64,000 nt of DNA from Watersipora subatra (Eukaryota; Bryozoa; Gymnolaemata; Cheilostomatida; Watersiporidae), in contig NC_088717.1 in NCBI RefSeq assembly GCF_963576615.1, positions 23,711,344 through 23,775,343 of the forward strand, read 5' to 3'. Positions within the stretch are counted from its first letter, which is position 1. Each line of letters begins with the position of its first letter. Both the position numbers and the translations under genes were made by a program. Positions 47,310 to 57,610 of the stretch are shown here, piece after piece. The notes below the pieces were generated by a model. It made no database searches, was not told the DNA's origin, and worked only from the letters and a program-made list of their open reading frames with translations.

Positions 47310-47667
47310 AGCCCGGTTCCCATATACGCCGCAAAGCACCAGCCACAGCACCGCAGGCTATTGCGGTAAAATGGGAACCTACACGCCGCGGATCGCAGTG
47401 CACCGCCGGTGGATGCCGGCGGTCAACGCAAGTGTTTGCGCATGTTCAAATTTCGCAAACGGCTGCAGGCAAAACATTCCCGAAATGCACTGTATGGGTA
47501 AAGGTCACCATTATAGGAACGGCATGGCGAGCGAAAATTTTATTTGATTACGCAATTATGTCTACGATATTATTAACGATGTGGCTTTATGGGAACATAT
47601 CCCGCAGAGCCTAGTTTTACTGCGCATGTTACCGCCGGAGTCTAGCAATCGATATGGGAACCAGGCT
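47310..47667. mobile_element. MITE 1, Harbinger-like, 358 bp
   Basis: Left end AGCCCGGTTCCCATATACGC; right end, reverse complemented, AGCCTGGTTCCCATATCG. TTA occurs at 47307-47309 and again at 47668-47670. The interior is richer in GC than its surroundings (CGCCGGTGGATGCCGGCG and similar) and codes for nothing recognisable. The 3-bp TWA duplication is the mark of PIF/Harbinger transposition. Confidence 0.8.
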
Positions 47668-47670
47668 TTA

Positions 47671-48150
47671 AGCCTGGTTTCCATATGACAGCGCAAGGCG
47701 CGCAACAAGGCGCACGACGTCGTGCGTAGGCCAGTTGTGATATGGAAACGTCAACGTACGACGGTCGCGCGACGTGCGTACGCTGATCGCAAGTATCCAA
47801 CAGAATGGATCCTTGCGATGGGTGCGTGCGATTATGTATCCCACAATACACCGCTAGACCTTTTCAACCTATCCCACAATTCCAGCGAAAGGCTTTGTTC
47901 CGAAGAAATCGGTCTCCCGTACGAAAGAGTAAGCCTGATTTTTATATGACAGCGTAATTTCGCAACGGAGGTCAGTTTTTCCGAAGAAATATGTCTCTCC
48001 TACGAAAAAGTAAGGAAAATATCCACCCTGTCCAATGCAAGCATGGAGCTTACGCGCGATATGGAAACACTGCCTCGCGGCCCAAGAAATGCATTGCGCA
48101 CGATCACTGGGCCGCGCGCGATCATTGCGTTGTCATATGGAAACCAGGCT
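47671..48150. mobile_element. MITE 2, Harbinger-like, 480 bp, with nested end
   Basis: Left end AGCCTGGTTTCCATATGACA; right end is its near-perfect reverse complement. It is bordered by TTA at 47668-47670 (shared with MITE 1) and 48151-48153. Inside, at about 47933, there is another AGCCTGATTTTTATATGACA, and the stretch TCCGAAGAAAT-GTCTC-C.TACGAAA occurs twice (about 47896 and 47976). The element therefore looks internally duplicated with a third terminus inside. Confidence 0.8.
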
Positions 48151-48153
48151 TTA

Positions 48154-48490
48154 CAGTCAAACCTCTATCTAAGATTGCTCTGTAGTACAATTTGTCTAAC
48201 ATACAATGGCTAACATACAATGAAGTTTTAGCATCAAAAAGTTTGCTCCGCATTGGATTTGATCTCAGCACCTTTAGTTCTGACGACAGGCAAGCTAACC
48301 CATTAGTCCACACTGGCTATTTGCAAGAAATTGGATTAATCGAGCTCATTGTCATTACATCAAATAAAATACGCAAACCAGCGTTGAGTGACGCGTAACG
48401 TGCTGGCTTCAAGGCTCATATTATAGTAAGCTTAACAGCAACCTAACTTCGTTTACTGAAATTATTAGATTTGCTAATTTGAGAAAACAT
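48154..48490. other. Spacer between MITE 2 and the P-like element
   Basis: No recognisable feature; a 68-codon plus-strand frame here has no known motif. Confidence 0.5.
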
Positions 48491-48498
48491 GGTAAAAC
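48491..48498. repeat. 8-bp target duplication GGTAAAAC, left
   Basis: Identical to 51310-51317, flanking the P-like element exactly. P superfamily elements make 8-bp duplications. Confidence 0.85.
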
Positions 48499-48749
48499 CA
48501 TAGATATAGTAAACCCTAGATTGGCGAATAGCTATCATTACAATGGAGTAAAAGTGAGGCCTATAATTGGCCGTTGTTTTCACGACGTTACGTCGTAGTG
48601 ATGTGCATCACAGCATCAAAGCCTTCAACTGAGCAATAAGTTTAGTAGTGGAAGCACGCTTGGCATGCTAGTTTTTAAGTCATAAACGTAACAATAAGAC
48701 CAAATTCTTAGTGAAATGTCATCAGAAAAGACCACAACACGCCAGGTAT

Positions 48750-49560
48750 TTCCTCAATTGCCCATAACAGGACAGAACTTCAACTCAAAACAAGAAGTTC
48801 TCAACAATATCATAAGCTATCTATGCCGATTAAAGACACCAAGCTGAAAGATGCTAGTGGAAAATAATAGGAAAATCATCATCATTTCGTCATTGGTTTT
48901 GAGTCAGCAGCCAAATCTGTACATGGCATTGCTCAATATCTTTTCAGCAACTACCCTTACATCAACTACCTCCTAACCTTTAAGATCAACCAGGATCACA
49001 TTGGGATTCTGTTTTCCACAATACGATCTAAGGGTGGCTATAACAATAACCCGGATGTGCAGTGCTTTAGATCTGCACTTCGAGCACTGCTCATAAAAAC
49101 AGATATCACACCGTTCCAATGCTAACTGTATTGATCTGGATGTGAGCAGGGCTGAAAAAACTGGCCAACTCCTGCTACATTCTCTGGCTAGAAAGAAAAA
49201 GAAAGAAGAGACAAAAGCTGAGGAAGGTGAAGATGAGGAGTTCGGTGATGAGGAATTTTTTCTAACTCAAATGTGATGAGTGTATCAAGTTCTTGACCGA
49301 TGTAGAAGTAGTGGGAAGTAGAAATAGTGATGACATAACCCTAATCTCAGTTAAAAACAGAGGAGGATTGGTGACCAGACTGATAGGCCTAATATGTATT
49401 GTTGCAGAAAAGTGCCTACGTTCACACATGGAGAGCTATGGTATCACACAGAGAGCTTTCAAACAAGCAACATCACAGACAATAACATATATGTCTTATT
49501 ACATAACCTCAATCAAGGTTTTACATGTACGGTGCCTGCCAACAGTCTACTCAAAACTAT
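48750..49560 (+). pseudogene. P-element transposase remnant, C-terminal part
   Basis: The frame around 48895-49124 gives NYLLTFKINQDHIGILFSTI followed by RSKGGYNNNPDVQCF and RALLIKTDI. This corresponds to the conserved 'QDHxE..FS.IRSxGGxNxNP' block of P-type/THAP9 transposases. After a frame shift near 49124 come a lysine/glutamate-rich linker, then LISVKNRGGLVT (49337) and a CIVAEKCLR helix (49397), matching the P transposase C-terminal end. An upstream TGQNF...SYLCRL stretch at about 48765 may be the preceding block. Stops and at least two frameshifts are present. In active elements this protein is the DNA-cutting and joining enzyme that acts in the nucleus on the element's own ends. Confidence 0.7.
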
Positions 49561-50326
49561 AGTAAATCGCTATACTAAAATCAGAATACACTATGCTGCT
49601 TCAAAGCAGGAATCTAGTTCAACCAACCTTAGACAAAAACTATCTCGTCTAGTTATTTTCAGTCATGTCTAATGGGTGTCTAATACAGTGGTCCAGCGTA
49701 ACTGCTTCTAAATCTCGTTTGATTCATCAGTTTGTTATTAGTTTAACTTCTATTTGGTCACTCTTTGGATTATCAATGATATAGAAGCTTCTAAATCATT
49801 GGTATTATTCATTACCATGTGTGTAAGATTCTCGCCTTTCTCATCCAAAGTCATTACAGTCATACTTCGACTTACGAGCTTAATGCATTCAGAGACTGAG
49901 CTCGTATGTCAATTTACTCGCATGTTGGTGCAATTTATTTATATATAGAACAATTAAATATATATTGATTGGTTTCCATACTCTAAAAATGCAAATAAAA
50001 CACTCAAAACAAGATGTTGTAACAGAAAGAACATGTTGGTTATTGTCCTAACTTACCACATGCTTTCAAAAAGCAACATATAAAAAATAATGCAAGGAAA
50101 TGTGATTAATTAAAATGTAAAATTAAATACGTACAATAGCAGCTAACGCTAGCATTTGCCAGAGAGAGATATATAAGTTATCCTTCATTACAACAGTTGA
50201 CTTTGATAAATTTGGATTTTATCAAAGTCTTAAAAGACAAACTTAGAAGCAAACCTAAAAGCAAACTTTCATTTTTAACTTAACGTAATTAAAATTTCTT
50301 CGGCGTTCATAGTTTGAAGTTTCTCG

Positions 50327-50572
50327 CTAGTTAGCTAATTTTTCCTTTGTTTCGCTTTCACGACTAGCCGGCCGTCTTAAGATGAACCTATCTAAGGTCG
50401 TCTGCCTTTGTCGCCCTTTCAACATGTCGCGATTAGGACGAACCCAGCTGTCGTCACAAAGGTTTAATGCACGACCACTAGCCAACTTGTCAGAATGTCT
50501 ATTTTTATAGTTTTGATAGATAGCAACGGCCTTTTCAAATAGCGTCGTTTCAGTTACGCTGTCACCGGCCAA
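50327..50572 (-). pseudogene. Tigger transposase C-terminal fragment
   Basis: The frame ends in SGRALNLCDDSWV, then LKGRQRQTTLDRFILRRPA, which fits the tail of Tigger-type transposases (a leucine/aspartate motif, then R-Q-x-Q-x-x-L-D-x-F-F). It lies downstream of the N-terminal fragment, with the catalytic DDE domain absent between them. Confidence 0.65.
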
Positions 50573-50667
50573 TTGTTTATCTTATATCCAATGCCTGAGC
50601 GGTCTCTCCATCAGCGGTGGTGAAGATCGCCGCGTCGTTTAGAAACTATGGTTAGTTCTTTTGCAAA

Positions 50668-50868
50668 CTAAATGCCTTGAATATAATCCTTGTGTTTAAT
50701 AATTGTGGATGTATTTCTGTAATATTGCTGAGCTGGCTCAATCACGCATACATATTTTGCATATTTTTCAATAATTTTCCGTTTAATATCAATTGTTATC
50801 ATTCGCTTTTTCTTTGCATTATCTATCCTTTTACTGGCAAACTTTCGGTCTACGCACGGTACTTTTAA
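50668..50868 (-). pseudogene. Tigger transposase N-terminal DNA-binding fragment
   Basis: KKKRMITIDIKRKIIEKYAK followed by PAQQYYRNTSTI-IKHKDYI reads as the first Psq/CENP-B-type helix-turn-helix of Tigger transposases, which binds the element's ends. A one-residue gap relative to the usual TSTICTI spacing suggests a small deletion. The frame stops soon after. Confidence 0.7.
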
Positions 50869-51309
50869 TTCACATAATTCTGCACTGAAAATCGCGCACA
50901 AAAAACATGGTACAAAGTACAATCTGAGCAGTTGAAAAATACAGAGTGATGTTGTTCTCATAAAACACCTCCGACATACTTGGCAACTGACTCATGTGCT
51001 TGTATCTCAAACATGGCTCGTATGTTAGTGCTAAAACTTGCTTAAAAGCTGGCTCGTACCTCAAGTTTCTCATACGTTAGGGCACTCGTAAGTTGAAGTT
51101 TTACTGTATATATGTTTTACATATTTTCAATAAAATATGCAGTCTCAGATGCACAAACAATGGAAAAATTGAGCAGTTTTTAGTGCTAAGTCAATAAGAG
51201 TTAATAGATCAGCTGATTCGCGGTGCACATCACCATGACGTTGCGTCATGCTAATTATAGGCCTCACTTATTTTGATTATTCGCATATCTAGGGTTTACT
51301 ATATCTATG

Positions 51310-51317
51310 GGTAAAAC
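51310..51317. repeat. 8-bp target duplication GGTAAAAC, right
   Basis: Matches 48491-48498. Confidence 0.85.
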
Positions 51318-51420
51318 TTAGCTAATGGCAACTATACTACCTGCCACTGTTTATAAGCTGCTTTTTATTACTTGTGCAATGTCTGGCATTGCACAATTAA
51401 TTAGACATTCACAACTAATT
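51318..51420. other. Junction between P-like insertion and duplication copy 3
   Basis: ACTACCTGCCACTGTTTATA resembles 38330-38350 (ATTACCTGTCACTGTTTATA) of the duplicated unit, so the P-like element may have landed in another partial copy of it. Confidence 0.4.
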
Positions 51421-54192
51421 GGAGCATTGGACTTCATATGCGAATGACATGTATTGTTGTTGAAAGAGTGAATTTGACACCTACTGGTAGTAAAACATTT
51501 GCATTGAGTAGGGGCGTCTGCTATCCAAACGCTTGTCATGTAGACATTATTATGGAGCCAGCGGATTTTCCAAAAGTTGACATGATCACAATATAGACGA
51601 TTCAATACAAAAATATATGATACATAGATATTGGTGACTATTCAAACCTATATTATAATTCTTATGTGTTGGAAAAAACTCAAATATTTTAAAGAAATTA
51701 TTGGCAATAGCGGTAGAATGTTGCAGAGTTTATGGATGTTTTCATGTAAACTGGAACTGCATGATGAAATTGCAAATATAAATATATACCTGGCACATGA
51801 AAGGAGAAATGTGATGACATTTCGCTCTTGTTTTTGTAGCAGCAGGTAAAACTGAAACGCTAGTAACCATCACAGTAGTAATATATTTGCGCTGCTCCGT
51901 GCTGTTCTGTCAGCTGATATTATTCAAACAACAACTCGCCATGACAGTTGTTCGTGCACCCTTTTCGAAGTCATTCACGTAATCGTTAAAAGATCATTTT
52001 TTGTTAATGATGTATTATCCAAATGAAGCGTGGAAATTTTATTTTTAGATTATGGTAATTTGGAGTACAGGTATAAACTCTGAAAGCACCATAAAGAAAT
52101 TGTTTTTATGCATTTTATTAAAAAAGATTAGAAATGGTGAGAAATCAAGGTTCGACTGTATTTGCTATCAATGTTCTTCTTTTTAAACATCTACTTCAAA
52201 GACAACTAACTTGTCAAGATTCTTCTTTTCTTTCAAGCCGCATAGATACTAGATAAGTAACAAATATCTATACCAAGAAAATTCGAGGCAAGACCATCCG
52301 CATATTACAATGCTATGGCTGAATCCAGATACTTATTCATCTGGCATTGTTTTATAACTACCAAAATAAATGAAGTAAATGGAATCGAGATAGCAGAAGT
52401 TTATTCAGTCCCCGCAATTTCACATGCTATTGGTGTTCGATATTCTATTTGAAATAATAGAGGTTGTAGCGAGCAACAGTAACGAAAGCTCACTTAAGAA
52501 ATTGTTGACCATGCATAAGTATTGGGACATAATTACGAAGTAATTCCGACGTTTGCAAGTCGTAATTATGTCAAATGCAAAATTATTTGATAGTAATTGG
52601 TTATTCAAATCTATATTTTATTTCATTTGTGGTGGAGAAAAACTAATATTTTTAAAAAATTATTTGTTCTAGTATAAAATGCTGCAGAGTTCATGAATGT
52701 TTTCATGTAAACTGAAACTGCATGATGAAATTGCAAATCTATATATATACCTGGCACAGGAAAGGAAAAATCTGATGACATTTTGCTCTTATGTTTGTAA
52801 GTAATGGGACTAATCACTTGATGTAATCACTCGTGTAGCTTCTACTTTACATTTAATTCACTGAGTTTTCAGATTTGGAAGTACTTGGTAGGATTCTTTG
52901 ATTCATGTAAACATACAAGACAACAAACATTTCCTCTACAAAGAAAGTTTGTTCTGTGAAGTTGATAAATCAATGAATGGAACTTACATGACTAATTTGA
53001 ATAATGGACACGAAAATCTTGTAAAATTTAAATTGCTGTGAGGAATATTCCTTTTGCATTAAAGACTACATTATAATGTTTATTATGTCACTCCTATAGA
53101 CTTATGATAATGTCAGAATTATAATAACCTTAATTTGACTAATGGACAAACAGACAAGCAAGTTAGGTAATCATGTATACGACCACTAAGCATTACTCAT
53201 TTAACAGAGTGACCTTGACATTTTATAGCTCTGAATATGAAGAATTTTACAACTATATCTGATGCGTGCTGGAATAGCTGGAAGGAGTAACACAAGAATT
53301 TTACTAAATTTAAACACTAATGACTTCACGCTTGATTTTAGGCTCAAATAAATTATGGATTCACTTCTATTGGTCACCCATTTGTGTGATTAAACTATAT
53401 AATATACCGTTATATATAAAAACAAATTGGTGTCTTTTTGTCGTTCATATGTCCAATTAATGGAGACTGGTTAAAATATGCACCCATGCAGGTTAGTGCA
53501 TAGTGAGAAGTCATGATGTGGAATGATTACATGCACAATTATTTATTGCGCAATATTTTAGAAGCATAACTAAAGTAAAGATTGAAATATTACCTCAGGT
53601 TACTAGCTTATGTTACTAGCTTAAGTTACTCAAATTCATTGAGTAAATAAACTTAAACAATGGAAACTAAATTACCTGTCACTGTTTATAATATGTTTTT
53701 ATTACATGTGCAGCGCCAAACATTCATTAGTCCTTGCAATGATAAGAGCAATGTCCTATCATTTCCCTAAAGCCACGCTGAAATCTTTAAAATCTCTAAA
53801 TTTAAAAATCACGTTTAAAATCTTTAGCGAATGTGTAGCACAAGAAGCAAAGAATGTTTTCAACAAAATGATTTGGCTTGATCTTTCAAATATTTGAATT
53901 ATGCATTGGCTAGAAACACAGAAATAAAAAAGTGAAAAGTTATACATTAGTGATAATATTTGTTTATATGATGAATATGTGGATATCTAAAGCAGCATTC
54001 TTCAAAGGCTTTAAACAAAAATGATTCAGTAATAATACACTGCCCAGAACTTTCAGTTTATAGATAGCCCTATAAAGTCATCTGTGTAACTATGACAACA
54101 AGACTACCCATCTGTAATTCACCTGCATTACTGCGCATGCATTCGCAAACATACCAAATGGCTATTAGATAAATTGTTTTGCATTATCTAAG

Positions 54193-54236
54193 AAACTATC
54201 TAAATGGTCAAACCAATTTTGAATTGGAGTAGCTAC
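54193..54236. repeat. 44-bp direct repeat, left of Gypsy fragment (copy 3)
   Basis: Same as 31014-31057. Its partner is at 56322-56365. Confidence 0.8.
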
Positions 54237-54244
54237 ATGGGCTA

Positions 54245-55878
54245 CGACAGGCTAATGGGCAGGCAGTGACAGTGCAAATTGATCATATGCCACTTTTGGG
54301 TATCATGAGGAAAGGCCTGAATGATTTAACAGCACGGTTGCTGTAAATGAGATTACGCATGCGGCTTTATGACTTTGAATTGGTCTACGTGCCAGGCAGA
54401 TCGTTGATTTTGGCAGACACACTTAGCAGGGCATACTTGAACAGGGTAGGTAAAAATTCTGAAATCTATGATTTGAGAAACAATGAGCAAATACAAGCTG
54501 TCGTATATGGAATTTTGCCAAATGTGTTTTTCAGAGATAGACTGATAGATATCACCAGCAAGGACCCTTCTATGGAGGTTCTCAAATCATATATTACAAA
54601 GGGATGGCCAGCACATCGGAGGTTTTGCCTAGATGGAGTCAAACCATTCTGGAATCTGAAAAACGAGCTCACGTGTAACAATGGCTTGATATTACGCAAC
54701 AACCAAATAGTTATTCCTGCAGGAATGCGAAAAGAAATTCTTGACATCCTGCACATTGGCATCTGGCCACTGTTAAGTGTATTGAGCGTGCAAAGAATTC
54801 AGTCTATTGGCCTAGCTACCTCGCACATGTAAAAGACATGGTTGATTCTTGCTTTAGCTGCCAAGAGCATAGCCAGCCAAATCACTACTGACAGTTGAGC
54901 CTTTTGAAGTGCCTGAATACCCAATGCGGTATGTGGCCACAGACATTTTCAATCTAAATGGCTAAGAACACCTGGTAACTGTGGATAGATACTCAAAGTG
55001 GCCAGATTGTTACGAGCTCAAAAATGCAAATTCTAGAACTGTGATCGAACTATTGCAGCGCCAATTTGCAAACTCTGGTAAGCCTGAGATCCTGCTGAGT
55101 GATAATGCACTGCAATACAGTTCCTACGAGTTTAAGTGTTTTGTTGAAGAAAATGATATCAAACACATAACCAGCAGCCCCTACTTTTCAAGGGCTAATG
55201 GGCTAGCAGAGCGCATGAACCAAACCATAAATAATAGCCTCAGAAAAGCTTTAGAAACAAGCCAGACATTGTTAGACGTTTTAATGACCATCCGTTCAAC
55301 ACCCTTAGGTGATGGGCTGCCCACCCCAGCTGTGCTGTTGCAGTCTAGGAATTTACGAAACAAATTACACCTTTGCACTGAGCAGCTGCGCTATAAAAAT
55401 CTAATCGCAAAGAACATTGATATCCTTTTAAGGAAGCGCCAGGGTCAAGATGTTTTTGGTAAAGCTAGCGATAAAACAACTGCTATGTTTAGTTATGGGG
55501 AACATGTATGGTGCAGAGTGGGTCATAGGCAATGGCTTCCAGCAAAAGTCATTGGCCATGCTGGGACGCCTCACAGTTTCCATGTCGAGCTGGACGGGGG
55601 GGGGGGGGGGGAAAGGTGGTTAGAAGAAATCAGTCATTCCTCAGGACAAGAAAACAAAACTTGCTTCGCTATGATGTACTCTCAATGCCTAGAGCTAATG
55701 AAAATTCTGGCCTGAACCACGAAATTCATAGACCAGCAAGTAGTGCTCCAACAGCCATGACCAATCCAAGTGAGACTGTACCAACCAGTGTGGCACAAAT
55801 TACACACAATGCAAATGTCACTGTGACTAGGTCTGGCAGGGTATCGAAACTACCAATACGATATGGTCAAGACACTTA
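54245..55878 (+). pseudogene. Gypsy-type pol remnant (copy 3)
   Basis: The twin of 31065-32698, with the same RNase H end, integrase zinc region, integrase core acidic positions (ATDIF, LSDNALQY, NGLAERMNQ) and VTRSGRVSKLPIRY tail. It shares the frameshift near 54770 and the stop near 54962. It lacks copy 1's frame change at 32112, so the core and following region stay in one frame from 54981. It has its own stop at about 54343. A run of 16 G at 55596-55611 then shifts the frame before the tail. Confidence 0.85.
55596..55611. repeat. G16 homopolymer
   Basis: Copy 1 has five G at the corresponding place (about 32417-32421). The expansion is post-duplication or a sequencing artefact and breaks the reading frame. 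Confidence 0.75.
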
Positions 55879-56321
55879 ACATTAGCTATGGTTCGCATTA
55901 AGGATGTTTTATTATATTACATTACTTCTACACAAACTGTACACATACTCATTATATGCTTCTTGTGGTTTTAATGTATGGTTACTCTTTCTTTTAAATC
56001 TAATAGCAGTTTGAGGTATACATGCTGTAATTCTGAACACATCTCTTGTTGTTTTCTTTGGGAAAAGTATGATGACATGTAGTCTTATTAGTCATGTAGG
56101 ATGTTTGCATGTGACTGCAATTATATGATTTCATGGCTTAAAGGCTTTTCATGAAAGTCAGAGCATTGTAGGCATAAACAGCTTAATGTTAATTTTATAG
56201 CAATCTAAGCCATGCTATCGTTTTGCCTTCAGTTATGTGTTAACTCTCAGACTGTGAACAACACACAATAAATACATTATCTCAAGCACTACTTAACAAG
56301 TCTATACTATTTGACACTAAA

Positions 56322-56365
56322 AAACTATCTAAATTGTCAAACCAATTTTGAAGTGGAGCTGCTAC
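56322..56365. repeat. 44-bp direct repeat, right of Gypsy fragment (copy 3)
   Basis: Partner of 54193-54236. It has AAGTGGAGCTGCTAC instead of AATTGGAG. Confidence 0.8.
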
Positions 56366-57444
56366 TAAAAGCTGTTTGGATAGCTTAACTCAGAATGCAG
56401 CTTGGGGAGACCAAAAGCGTTTAAGATCATCTCACAGCGTTTCACTAAATTTTTGTCTTTGCTCCACTCTGTGCCTCCACCTTGTTGTCTCGTATCCCAG
56501 CTAGCATTAGCAACTCCTGCTTGGCTATCATAGTCCAAAGTTCTACTGGCAATATCCAATAAACCAGAATTGATGCCGAGATAGTCAAACACTTTGGCTA
56601 TTGTGGCGCGTCTGTTTTGTAACAGCGAATCATACTTAATGGCTTGAATGTCCACACCTGCCTCGACAGCTCTCTTGAGCAATGATGCTTTTGCTGCCCA
56701 CAGAAAGCAGTACCATTCCACCGCAGTCTTTGGTTGAACTAAGGTTATAACCTTCTTACAGAATTCATGATCGTATCCGTTTGTCCAGCCATTAACATTT
56801 GACATGTCAAACCAAAATTTATCATCATATGGGTCATGGTTCAAAAAAATTTCACAAATGTAGCGAATGTAACCGGCATTGTTGAATGTCCGATAAAAAG
56901 AAGTTATTGACGGGAAACTTTCTCGGTAAGCCGCGAGCATCTTGTGGTGTGGAAAGCAGTTGGCTATTGTTTCAATAAGATATTCCTCATAAATCGTTGC
57001 TTTCCAAAACACTGATCCACCTTTTGGCGCTTGCCTAATATATAATTTGATGACAGAGACAGCAAGTCGTGTAAATATAGGTGACTTGGAAAAACTCTCA
57101 GCACTAGAATAGCCATGGTCTCCAAAAAGAATACTGTACATCATGGGCAGGGGTTCTGAGTAAACTGTCCAACCAGGCAAAGAATTAAATACTTGAACCC
57201 AAGCAGTAGATCCGCAACGGGTCGTGTTGAACATCCACACAACGTTTCGGTCTCCAACATCAATGGAGTCAACGAGGTCATTGAATGGTTTGATAGGGAG
57301 GATTATCAGTCGAATTGCATGGTTGGTCTGAGTGAGCGCGCTCAGAGGGTGCTCTTTAATGTTGAATAAATCACAGTCTAATTCCATAAAAGTAGCACTC
57401 TTTGAAGTCACAGCAAATAGATGGATTCTCTTATTTAAGACAAT
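56365..57444 (-). pseudogene. Sulfotransferase-like gene, copy 3, 3' part (split by Harbinger)
   Basis: Minus-strand frame beginning just after the Harbinger insertion (VLNKRIHLFAVTSKSATF) and ending LHSELSYPNSF. It contains the complete P-loop FNTTRCGSTAWVQ and the HHKMLAAYRESFPSITSFYR segment. No stops or frameshifts. Together with 61037-61267 it makes a continuous 435-codon gene when one copy of the AAT duplication is discounted, so it was apparently intact until the transposon arrived. Residues upstream of VLNKR in the current frame are transposon sequence and not part of the protein. Confidence 0.8.
57442..57444. repeat. AAT target duplication, left
   Basis: Pairs with 61037-61039. The empty site in duplication copy 2 is the single AAT at 39967-39969. 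Confidence 0.85.
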
Positions 57445-57480
57445 CACTATGTTTCCATGATGCGCAGTGCTTCGGAGTTG
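57445..57480 (+). repeat. Harbinger left terminal inverted repeat
   Basis: 36 bp, identical in reverse complement to 61001-61036. Confidence 0.93.
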
Positions 57481-57568
57481 CGCTCTCCGAAGTCGTGGGG
57501 ATCGGGCGTTTCCATGCTGCGCAGTGATGATTATGATTTCCAGCAAAACAGTCGGAGAAGAGAAAGTG

Positions 57569-57576
57569 TATAAATA
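57569..57576 (+). promoter_or_regulatory. TATA box of the nuclease gene
   Basis: TATAAATA 35 bp before the first ATG of the nuclease gene (57611), within a GC-containing stretch. Position and sequence suit a core promoter with a very short 5' UTR. Confidence 0.5.
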
Positions 57577-57610
57577 GGAACGCCACGCGCCGCGCTTGCG
57601 CACAGCAATC

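Larger units (their letters stand above)
49857..51106 (-). mobile_element. Tigger/pogo element, internally deleted, nested in the P-like element
   Basis: Left end CAGTCATACTTCGACTTACG; right end, reverse complemented, CAGTAAAACTTCAACTTACG. TA flanks both sides (49855-49856 and 51107-51108). This is the Tc1/mariner-type TA duplication with typical Tigger termini. The coding strand is minus. The N-terminal helix-turn-helix piece and the extreme C-terminus remain, with the DDE core removed, so it is non-autonomous. Confidence 0.85.
48499..51309 (+). mobile_element. P-superfamily transposon, 2.8 kb, with nested Tigger
   Basis: The termini are inverted repeats, perfect over the first 23 bp (CATAGATATAGTAAACCCTA plus GAT). 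They continue with scattered mismatches and share the subterminal AGTGAGGCCTATAATT. The CA...TG ends, 8-bp duplication and transposase remnant identify a P-like element. Without the nested 1.25-kb Tigger it is about 1.56 kb, shorter than typical autonomous P elements, and the transposase 5' part (THAP and catalytic N-terminal half) is missing. It is therefore an internally deleted, non-autonomous copy. Confidence 0.88.
51415..56365. repeat. Segmental duplication, copy 3, left half
   Basis: Nearly identical to 28236-33286. All unit G pieces, the 63-codon frame at 53706-53897 and the Gypsy remnant are carried over. Only isolated substitutions, one lost palindromic insert and a G-run expansion separate them. 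Confidence 0.85.
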
